Assembly (NCBI GenBank): GCA_016201805.1
Contig: JACQCB010000135.1
Location: 1 to 12,212, forward strand
Direction of reading: 5' to 3'
Source of the DNA: Nitrospirota bacterium
Lineage (GTDB): Bacteria > Nitrospirota > Nitrospiria > Nitrospirales > Nitrospiraceae
DNA length: 12,212 bases
Part shown: one piece after another, positions 6,361 through 11,628 of the stretch
Layout: each line of letters starts with the position of its first letter
Numbering within the stretch: position 1 is the first letter of the stretch
The notes under the pieces: generated by a model
The model's input: the letters and a program-made list of their open reading frames with translations, nothing else
Told to the model about the DNA's origin: nothing
Databases searched by the model: none
Made by a program: the position numbers and the translations under genes

Positions 6361-7296
6361 ATGCGGTATCAGCAGACCATCAGTCGATCGATCACTTGCT
6401 CAGGGGTTGGGCTTCATACTGGGCAGCCGGTGACGCTTACCCTGAATCCGGCACCGCCGGACACCGGGATCGTGTTTGTTCGGCACCATGCAGAAGGGGC
6501 GGTCTCGTTGGGAGCCTCAATTTGCAACATGGTGCCGACAGAGCTCTGCACCGCCTTGAGCATCAATGGGACACAGATCAAGACGGTCGAACATGTTTTG
6601 GCGGCTCTGGCTGGCTTGGAAGTTGACAATGTGTATGCGGAGTTGGACGGCGGAGAAGTGCCGGCCATGGACGGGAGTTCGAGTGCGTTCGTGCGTCTGA
6701 TCCGAGCTGCTGGAATTACCACGCAGGAACGGCGCCGGCCCTATCTGAAGATTATGCAGCCGATTGAGGTGCAGGAGGGTGGACGGCGGGTGATCATCGA
6801 GCCCTCTGCCACGCCGCGTATTACCTGCTCGGTTGAGTACGATCATCCGATGATCCGCAAGCAAGCCTATGTGTATGAGTGGTCGGCCTCGGCATTTGAA
6901 CAAGACATCGCGGATGCCCGTACCTTTGCATTTCTGAATGAAGTGGAAGGCCTCTGGGCCAGGGGGTTGGCCAAAGGTGGCTCTCTGGAGAATACGATTG
7001 TACTCTCCGAGCAAAACATCCTCAACGAGTCCGGGCTTCGCTTCCAGGATGAGTTCGTCAGGCACAAGGTCTTAGACCTGATTGGTGATCTGGCTCTTCT
7101 CGGAGTCCCGTTCATCGGGCACCTCATCGCAGATCGGTCTGGGCATGCCCTCCACGCAAAGCTGGTGGAAAAGATCCTTGAGCGGCCGGACAGCTGGGTG
7201 TTGCTGAACACCGAGGAAAGTTCTGCTGTCGCACATAAGACCGCGCCTCTTGTCTATGCCCATGCGGCTTCCCTGCAAGCGTCTCCCGCACTCTAG
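6361..7296 (+). CDS. lpxC: UDP-3-O-acyl-N-acetylglucosamine deacetylase
   Basis: LpxC is the zinc deacetylase that performs the first committed step of lipid A synthesis, on UDP-3-O-acyl-GlcNAc in the cytoplasm. The 311-residue product carries all active-site parts: Glu77 and zinc ligand His78 in KTVEHVLAAL, zinc ligands His235 and Asp239 in RHKVLDLIGDLALLG, and catalytic His262 in SGHALH. The 27-residue His235-to-His262 spacing equals that of the E. coli enzyme. SGVGLHTG (14-21), DGGEVPAMDGSSSAF (96-110) and ARTFAF (186-191) are also typical. Start ATG 6361 is chosen because AAGGA ends five bases upstream and the N-terminus then matches the family (QQTISRSI); an upstream in-frame ATG at 6334 lacks a Shine-Dalgarno and lies at the predicted transcript start. 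No other lipid A genes flank it. A sigma-54 promoter, rather than an obvious sigma-70 one, precedes it. Confidence 0.96.
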   Translation: MRYQQTISRSITCSGVGLHTGQPVTLTLNPAPPDTGIVFVRHHAEGAVSLGASICNMVPTELCTALSINGTQIKTVEHVLAALAGLEVDNVYAELDGGEVPAMDGSSSAFVRLIRAAGITTQERRRPYLKIMQPIEVQEGGRRVIIEPSATPRITCSVEYDHPMIRKQAYVYEWSASAFEQDIADARTFAFLNEVEGLWARGLAKGGSLENTIVLSEQNILNESGLRFQDEFVRHKVLDLIGDLALLGVPFIGHLIADRSGHALHAKLVEKILERPDSWVLLNTEESSAVAHKTAPLVYAHAASLQASPAL

Positions 7297-7454
7297 GTTC
7301 GTTCACAAATTCCTATCGATCGCCTGATTCTTCTGCTCCTTGCCCTTGCGCAAGGTTGCGTGGCGTTTGTGTCAGAAGTCATGCGGCCGCACGAAATCCT
7401 GCTAGCCGATAGGCGGGAGGTCTGATTTTCAATGAGAAACTGATGTGAGGCAAT

Positions 7455-7494
7455 AAAAAAGGCACCGGGGGTAAGTGGCCTTACCCCCGGTGCC
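7455..7494 (-). terminator. Strong intrinsic terminator for minus-strand transcripts
   Basis: A perfect 15-bp inverted repeat (7461-7475 against 7480-7494) with a 4-nt loop has stem sequence beginning GGCACCGGGGGTAAG. On the minus strand it is followed directly by six T residues (7460-7455). On the plus strand it is not followed by T, so it serves the leftward unit ending with the micro-ORF. It lies 158 nt past lpxC, which has no clear terminator of its own. Confidence 0.88.
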
Positions 7495-7509
7495 GTAACC
7501 ATGGAGGGG

Positions 7510-7548
7510 TTACTTCTTCTTCTTCTTCGCAGCCTTCTTCGTCGCCAA
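7510..7548 (-). CDS. Lysine-rich 12-residue micro-ORF
   Basis: Reading leftward from a TTG at 7548, the frame encodes MATKKAAKKKKK and stops at 7510. A very strong Shine-Dalgarno, AAAGGAGGT, lies exactly 7 nt upstream, and the intrinsic terminator begins 15 nt after the stop. It is the last element of a leftward unit, 47 nt downstream of the HARE-HTH gene. Alternative in-frame GTG at 7557 overlaps the Shine-Dalgarno and is unlikely. Eight of twelve residues are lysine; the composition resembles lysine/alanine tails of histone-H1-like and other nucleic-acid-binding proteins. A DNA or RNA contact role, a translation-controlling leader role, or a mere remnant of a longer gene are all possible. 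The ribosome-binding site is the main support, since 12 codons give no statistical strength. Confidence 0.45.
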   Translation of the reverse strand: MATKKAAKKKKK

Positions 7549-7595
7549 ATCACTCACCTCCTTTCACAATCTAAAGGGTAGGGTTGCCAGGAATC

Positions 7596-8102
7596 CTAGA
7601 CTGCCTTCGTCAGCACTTCTTCGAGCACATCGAACGTATTGGGGCCGACCTTCTTGAACCGTTTATCGCGCTTCAACGAAGTCGCGACCGATGTGAGGGG
7701 AGTTTTCCCCTTGATCTGCATGCCTCCTTCAATGAGGCGCTGCAAAAGTTCCTTTGCATGCATGGCGCGTCGTGCCTCACGCAGGATCCGGTAGGCGGCT
7801 TCCGGAACGCTCATGGCGACATATTTACTGCGGCCAAGCAGAATTTCTCTGGATTGATCTGTAACGTCGACCGCCAGCGGGCGAGGCCCCTTCTCGTCGG
7901 TGATAATTTGGCTAGACAGACTGGCGAGTTTTGCTTTATCGGCTTCAACGCGATACAGCGTTTCGGCAAGCTCGAGATACTTCTTAATGGTGGCAATTTC
8001 CTCTTCCAGTCGCCCGCGTTTCTTTTCCAACTCTTGCAGGCGGTTTTTATACGCACCGATGCGCTGGTCAAGGCCGACGAGTATGTCCTTTAATTCTTCC
8101 AC
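7596..8102 (-). CDS. Coiled-coil protein with C-terminal HARE-HTH domain
   Basis: A 168-residue protein with two parts. Residues 2-62 are a charged heptad-like coiled coil (QRIGAYKNRLQELEKKRGRL and on). After a linker, residues 98-160 resemble the HARE-HTH winged helix: SVPEAAYRILREARRAMHAK, then ELLQRLIEGGMQIKGKTPLT, ending SLKRDKRFKKVGPNTFDVLE. This fold is known from the RNA polymerase delta subunit, some restriction systems and eukaryotic ASXL/HB1 proteins, and is thought to bind DNA. No enzymatic domain is attached. The GTG at 8102 is preferred because AAGAGG lies 8 nt upstream; a TTG at 8108 would be too close to that site. A promoter precedes it and the lysine-rich micro-ORF and terminator follow. 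Likely a dimeric or oligomeric DNA-binding regulator; targets are unknown. Confidence 0.85.
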   Translation of the reverse strand: MEELKDILVGLDQRIGAYKNRLQELEKKRGRLEEEIATIKKYLELAETLYRVEADKAKLASLSSQIITDEKGPRPLAVDVTDQSREILLGRSKYVAMSVPEAAYRILREARRAMHAKELLQRLIEGGMQIKGKTPLTSVATSLKRDKRFKKVGPNTFDVLEEVLTKAV

Positions 8103-8130
8103 AAGCAAAGCCTCTTACGAGCATGCTTGC

Positions 8131-8159
8131 TTTGTAGCATAGCTTTAGAATGTTGTCAA
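8131..8159 (-). promoter_or_regulatory. Sigma-70 promoter of the HARE-HTH gene
   Basis: On the minus strand a perfect -35 box TTGACA (8154-8159) and -10 box TACAAA (8131-8136, 4 of 6) are 17 bp apart. Transcription would begin near 8124, giving a leader of about 22 nt that includes the AAGAGG Shine-Dalgarno. Confidence 0.6.
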
Positions 8160-8251
8160 GAATATTTTCACATAGTGTGCTTGCATTAAAAATATCATTA
8201 TAAAAACACTCACATTATAGATACATTCATGTGCAGTGAAAGGATGCACCA

Positions 8252-8279
8252 TTGTGGTAGTATATCGTAACGATATGAT
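8252..8279 (+). promoter_or_regulatory. Candidate promoter overlapped by a 15-bp dyad
   Basis: TTGTGG (8252-8257) and TATGAT (8274-8279, 5 of 6) are 16 bp apart. A perfect dyad ATATCGT-A-ACGATAT (8262-8276) fills the spacer and enters the -10 box, the classic place for a repressor operator. It would leave a leader of roughly 174 nt before the lipoprotein start at 8460. The -35 match is weak, so the dyad is better supported than the promoter. Confidence 0.4.
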
Positions 8280-8459
8280 TTTGCGAGGCTATTTAAATAG
8301 TCAAGATTCTCGATGTTTTAGTACTGGATTAGTTACTGTCCCATAATATTAGGTAATTAAATGTAATGCAAAAGCGTGGTGATGGAATGTAACAGTTTCA
8401 CTGGATCGGTATCTTTCCAAGCAAAAATCGCGTCTTTTATAGAAATCAAGGAGGTTTCG

Positions 8460-8945
8460 ATGGAAAAGCAGGCACTATGGGGGATGCTCTTTATGGTGAC
8501 CATCGTTGCGATGGCCGGGTGCAGCCACCACGGCATGGGGCCGCATGGCCGGGCCGACGTGGATTATGCGGCCGAGAGAGGGACTAAGGAGATGTCGGCC
8601 TTAGTCGAGAAAACGGTTCAGGACCAGGAGAAAGCCGGGAAAGTGGAAGCGCTTATCGGGGAGATCGTCGAAGAGGTCAAGCAATCGCGTCAGCAGGGTC
8701 GGCAGTTCCATCGCCAGCTCTACGACTTGAACGCGAATTATGAGGCGACGCCGGAGGACTTCACCAAAATTCTGGATGAGTTGAACAATAACAGAATGCG
8801 CGCGGCGACAAAGATTCTCGGGCTGCGGTTCAAAATCAAAGAACTGCTGACAGCCCAGGAGTGGAAGGCCTTGTCAGACGGGATGAATAGTTACCGCAAT
8901 CGCTACTGGCAGGGCACGGATACGTCCGAAGGCAAGAAAGGGTAA
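8460..8945 (+). CDS. Small periplasmic lipoprotein, Spy/LTxxQ-like
   Basis: A 161-residue lipoprotein. The hydrophobic leader (LWGMLFMVTIVAMAG, 6-20) ends at a lipobox-like MAGC with Cys21 as lipidation site. A His/Gly/Met-rich stretch (SHHGMGPHGR, 22-31) follows and could bind metal. The rest looks all-helical, with SALVEKTVQDQEKAGKVEAL (45-64), a Gln/Arg-rich segment, and KELLTAQEWKAL, which resembles the LTxxQ motif of the Spy/CpxP/heavy-metal-resistance family. These periplasmic proteins act as ATP-independent chaperones or metal sensors in envelope stress. Start ATG 8460 is strongly supported by AAGGAGG (8448-8454) five bases upstream; longer in-frame versions would bury the signal peptide. 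The remote similarity is judged by eye. It is convergent with the histidine phosphatase gene. Confidence 0.85.
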   Translation: MEKQALWGMLFMVTIVAMAGCSHHGMGPHGRADVDYAAERGTKEMSALVEKTVQDQEKAGKVEALIGEIVEEVKQSRQQGRQFHRQLYDLNANYEATPEDFTKILDELNNNRMRAATKILGLRFKIKELLTAQEWKALSDGMNSYRNRYWQGTDTSEGKKG

Positions 8946-8994
8946 GCGATAGGCCAGGTCGAAAGCTGGCATAGGGAGAAAGGGGGGCGGCGCT

Positions 8995-9612
8995 TCAACT
9001 GACCGAATCCAAGACGGCCAGATCGGCCGTATGGTTCAGGCACAATAGGGCTGCCGCATTGCCGTCCAAGTGGAGCGCTGTGAGCGATGCGTGATCAATG
9101 CGCATCTGACGGATGTGCTGAAGATCCAACCGGAGGTAATGGGCGAGGATCACACGGACCACGTCGGCATGGGTGACAACGAGAATCGGATCGGCGGCAG
9201 GAGGGGTGCTGGCCCGCTCGATTGCCGCCACCGCACGTGTTTGGACTTCGCCCAACGTTTCGCCGCCGGGTGGCCGAGCCTCCTGCGGTTGACTATAGAG
9301 GTTGCGGCGGATGATCTCATCCGTCAAGTCTTTCCAAAACAGTCCCTCCCACTGCCCCACGCCAATTTCGGTGAGTCCGCGATCTGTTTGGACCCCCACG
9401 TTTAACGCCGTTCCCAGGATATCGGCCGTTTGCAGTGTCCTGCAGACCGGGCTCGAATAAAGTGCCTGCATCGGTCGGTTCCTGAGCAATGTGGCCAGAC
9501 GCTTGGCCTGGGTCTCGCCGGCTCGGTTCAACGGAACCGGCCGTTCTCCCATGATCTGCCCGCTGCGGTTCCAGTCCGTTTCCCCATGTCTGACAAGCAA
9601 AATTGTAGGCAT
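8995..9612 (-). CDS. Histidine phosphatase family protein
   Basis: A 205-residue member of the histidine phosphatase (phosphoglycerate-mutase-like) superfamily, type with one His phospho-acceptor. Catalytic residues are visible: LLVRHGETDWN gives Arg8 and acceptor His9, SSPVCRTLQTA gives Arg58, TEIGVGQWEG gives the acid Glu82, and VVTHADVVR gives His148. GGETLGEVQTR is also typical. Length fits the CobC/GpmB/PhoE-like group. Substrate cannot be assigned: candidates include alpha-ribazole phosphate and small phosphometabolites, and no cobalamin genes are nearby. The ATG at 9612 is preceded by GGAGG with an unusually short 3-nt gap. It starts 16 nt after the stop of the beta-propeller lipoprotein gene on the same strand, so the two are likely co-transcribed. 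Confidence 0.93.
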   Translation of the reverse strand: MPTILLVRHGETDWNRSGQIMGERPVPLNRAGETQAKRLATLLRNRPMQALYSSPVCRTLQTADILGTALNVGVQTDRGLTEIGVGQWEGLFWKDLTDEIIRRNLYSQPQEARPPGGETLGEVQTRAVAAIERASTPPAADPILVVTHADVVRVILAHYLRLDLQHIRQMRIDHASLTALHLDGNAAALLCLNHTADLAVLDSVS

Positions 9613-9628
9613 CGTCCTCCGGGATGGC

Positions 9629-10720
9629 TTAAAGGCCTGCGGGGTGCGGTGTGGTCTTGTCTGTGCCGAGCTTCACGCTTGTCCAGGTCTTCGCACCGTC
9701 CCGACTGCGATAGAGCCCGCTCCCGTTCGTGCCGACGTAGAGCGTGAGAGAGTCAGAGGGACTCATCGCCAGGGTGCGGATATTCAACGTCTCCAAGCCT
9801 TGGTTCATCGCCTGCCAGGTCTGGCCTCCGTCAAGGCTTTTTAGAATTCCGGCGCGGCCGCCGGCGTACACGACGGAGGGGATGGCGGGGTCCAGCACGA
9901 GGCAACTGATGTATTGATCCGGCAAGGACAAGCCGATGCGGGTCCAGGTATCGCCTGTATCGACAGTCTTAAAGAGCCCTTTCGTCGTGCCGGCATAGAC
10001 GGTGTCGGGATGGTGGGAATCGATCACAAGGGCATTGATGCCCAAGGCCATCGCGGCGTCCAGAACCTCGGCGGGGATGAGGCCGTTGTTGATCTTTTGC
10101 CAGGTGGCCGTCCCGTCAGTGCTGCGATAGGCACCGCCGGTGGTCCCGGCGTAGAGAATGTGGGGCCTGGAGGAGTCGAGGGCGACCGTGACCACAATGT
10201 GCACTTCCTTCATGCCGGACATCCGCTCGCGCCACTCCCGCCCTCCATCCGTGCTGCGAAAGACCCCGACCGTCGTCGCGGTGAACATCGTTGCGCTGTC
10301 TCGAGGGTCGAAAACAAACTGGTTGACGACCGAAATGTGTTCCTTGAGCCCGACGTTGTGGGGGAGCCAGTGTTGCCCGCCGTCCGGGCTCTTGTAGACC
10401 GCGTCCGTCATGGTGCCGGCGTAGACCGTCGCCGGATGTTGCGGGTCCAGCGCCAACGTGAGCACGCGGTAGGAGCTGAGATCAGTGGCCATGCGTTCCC
10501 AGGACGTGCCGCCGTCCCGTGTTTTGTAGACGGATTCGTTGGTTGAGACATAGAGGATGTTGGGGTTGGTCGGATGCGGGGCGATCGAAACGATGGTATC
10601 GCTGGTCTTGCCGCAGGAGCACAGGGTGAGCATGCACAATGGGATTGCCAGTCGCCCGATGCGCGACGCGATCGCCCTCACGATTTTGTTTCTGCCGGTG
10701 TGTCGTCCGGAGGAGATCAT
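9629..10720 (-). CDS. Asp-box (YCF48/BNR-like) beta-propeller lipoprotein
   Basis: From ATG 10720 the protein has 363 residues. A hydrophobic leader ends at LCSC (lipobox Cys36), so it is probably lipid-anchored. The mature part is a chain of seven repeats, each with a hydrophobic xLYxGT-type strand and an Asp-box: TRDGGTSW, SPDGGQHW, STDGGREW, STDGTATW, TVDTGDTW, SLDGGQTW and SRDGAKTW. Seven blades suggest one complete beta-propeller of the sortilin/YCF48/sialidase-like class. There is no sign of sialidase catalytic residues, so a binding or assembly role is more likely than an enzyme. Start is uncertain: GTG 10771 and ATG 10762 lengthen the leader, and GTG 10681 gives the most typical 23-residue lipoprotein signal; none has a strong Shine-Dalgarno. 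It probably heads an operon with the histidine phosphatase. Confidence 0.88.
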   Translation of the reverse strand: MISSGRHTGRNKIVRAIASRIGRLAIPLCMLTLCSCGKTSDTIVSIAPHPTNPNILYVSTNESVYKTRDGGTSWERMATDLSSYRVLTLALDPQHPATVYAGTMTDAVYKSPDGGQHWLPHNVGLKEHISVVNQFVFDPRDSATMFTATTVGVFRSTDGGREWRERMSGMKEVHIVVTVALDSSRPHILYAGTTGGAYRSTDGTATWQKINNGLIPAEVLDAAMALGINALVIDSHHPDTVYAGTTKGLFKTVDTGDTWTRIGLSLPDQYISCLVLDPAIPSVVYAGGRAGILKSLDGGQTWQAMNQGLETLNIRTLAMSPSDSLTLYVGTNGSGLYRSRDGAKTWTSVKLGTDKTTPHPAGL

Positions 10721-10831
10721 AGTCGCTGCCTGTATCGGTTGGCGTAGCCGGTCATCTGCCATGTCGGTCACGGCTTGAGCGGTGAGGTTGTCCGACCGTG
10801 GGGCAATAGTGAGAAGTTCTTCATGCCAAGG

Positions 10832-10860
10832 CTTATAGCACGCAGATGCCCAAGACGCAA
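10832..10860 (-). promoter_or_regulatory. Probable promoter of the beta-propeller lipoprotein
   Basis: On the minus strand TTGCGT (10855-10860, 3 of 6) and TATAAG (10832-10837, 5 of 6) are 17 bp apart. Transcription would start near 10825. The -10 box is good and the -35 box is poor. Confidence 0.4.
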
Positions 10861-10921
10861 ATCGCCTGTATTGAAAGGGATTTTAGCGAATTTTAAGGTG
10901 CTGTGAGATGTGGCAGCGCTG

Positions 10922-10951
10922 TTGACATTGCGCGAGACCATCGGCTATCGT
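10922..10951 (+). promoter_or_regulatory. Sigma-70 promoter close to the Lon-domain gene start
   Basis: A perfect -35 TTGACA (10922-10927) is followed after 18 bp by TATCGT (10946-10951, 4 of 6). The predicted start of transcription, about 10957-10958, coincides with the ATG at 10957. This implies either a leaderless message or a start codon further downstream, such as GTG 11005. Confidence 0.45.
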
Positions 10952-10956
10952 GGGGT

Positions 10957-11628
10957 ATGCAAATCGAGCATGATCGGACTCCGTCCGGAAACAGTCTCTT
11001 CCACGTGCCGGATCGCTTTCCGATATTCCCCTTGCCCAACGTCGTCCTGTTCCCCCGGCTGTACCTGCCCCTGCACATTTTTGAGCCGCGGTATCGCCGC
11101 ATGGTGACGGATGTGGCATCTGGCGGCCGGTGCATCGGGATGACCGTGCTCAAGGAAGGTTGGGAACAGGATTATTACGGCAACCCGCCCATTTTCGACG
11201 TGGGCTGTGTCGGACGTCTGGTCACCGTGCAAACATTGCCGGACGGCCGATTCGACATCCTCCTGCAGGGGCTGCACCGGTTCGAAGTCCGCGACCAGTT
11301 CTACGAAAAGGGGTATCGGGAGGCCAAGGTTGCTCTCAAGCCGGACCAAGCCGGGGCGGCTTTGGACCCCGCCGTTCGGGCCGAGCTGGTCCATTCGCTG
11401 AAAACCTATCTGAGTGTCTGCGAGGCGGGGCTGCAATGGCAGGGGTTGCTTCGCCAGGATGTCGACGATGAGATTTTCGTCAACAGTCTGTCCACCTATC
11501 TGGACCTGACCTCCCTTGAAAAGCAGTTCCTATTGGAAGCGGACGGCCTTCTGCAGCAGGCGCGTCGGCTGAACGACTTTATTCAGTTCAAACTCGACGA
11601 ACGGGGCAGTACGAAAGGCTGGAGCTGA
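10957..11628 (+). CDS. Lon N-terminal (LAN/PUA-like) domain protein
   Basis: A 223-residue stand-alone Lon substrate-binding (LON N-terminal) domain without ATPase or protease parts. The family start FPIFPLPNVVLFPRLYLPLH is followed by IFEPRYRRMV, then CVGRLVTVQTLPDGRFDILL and GLHRFEV, all as in the N-domain of Lon protease and its single-domain relatives. The second half is helical (AVRAELVHSLKTYL; LTSLEKQFLLEADGLLQQAR). Function is unknown; related proteins are often annotated only as peptidase S16 / LON-domain proteins. The start is ambiguous: ATG 10957 lacks a normal Shine-Dalgarno, GTG 10903 has AAGGTG just upstream but lies before the predicted promoter, and GTG 11005 begins four residues before the domain. 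The stop overlaps the start of the ABC ATPase gene (TGATG), so the two are coupled. Confidence 0.9.
   Translation: MQIEHDRTPSGNSLFHVPDRFPIFPLPNVVLFPRLYLPLHIFEPRYRRMVTDVASGGRCIGMTVLKEGWEQDYYGNPPIFDVGCVGRLVTVQTLPDGRFDILLQGLHRFEVRDQFYEKGYREAKVALKPDQAGAALDPAVRAELVHSLKTYLSVCEAGLQWQGLLRQDVDDEIFVNSLSTYLDLTSLEKQFLLEADGLLQQARRLNDFIQFKLDERGSTKGWS

Larger units (their letters stand above)
8103..8459. other. AT-rich divergent intergenic region
   Basis: This 357-nt gap separates the leftward HARE-HTH gene from the rightward lipoprotein gene. It is clearly AT-rich compared with the flanks and holds no convincing coding frame. It contains a promoter for the HARE-HTH gene, a promoter/dyad candidate for the lipoprotein, and a 12-bp palindrome CTATTTAAATAG at 8289-8300. 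Confidence 0.65.

Noticed and set aside
7312..7413. CCTATCG and CGATAGG arms about 90 nt apart downstream of lpxC
   Set aside because: Only 7-bp arms at large distance with no T-run; expected by chance at this scale and not a convincing terminator.
7293..7553. An 86-codon minus-strand frame starting GTG at 7553 with an Arg-rich N-terminus
   Set aside because: It runs straight through the perfect terminator hairpin, its start is only 2-3 nt from the Shine-Dalgarno, and the Arg run is the frame-shifted image of the Lys codons. The TTG micro-ORF fits the site better.
8170..8182. CACATAGTGTG resembling half of an NrdR box
   Set aside because: The NrdR box is a longer AT-centred palindrome that occurs in pairs before ribonucleotide reductase genes; neither the pair nor such a gene is here.
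8245..8261. TGCACC-N5-GGTAGT resembling an NtrC site (TGCACY-N5-GGTGCA)
   Set aside because: Only one half-site is intact and the match is about 9 of 12 positions; no sigma-54 promoter follows before the lipoprotein gene.
10817..10837. Minus-strand TTGGCAT resembling a sigma-54 -24 box before the beta-propeller gene
   Set aside because: There is no GC dinucleotide at the required -12 position; a sigma-70-like -10 box TATAAG explains the region better.
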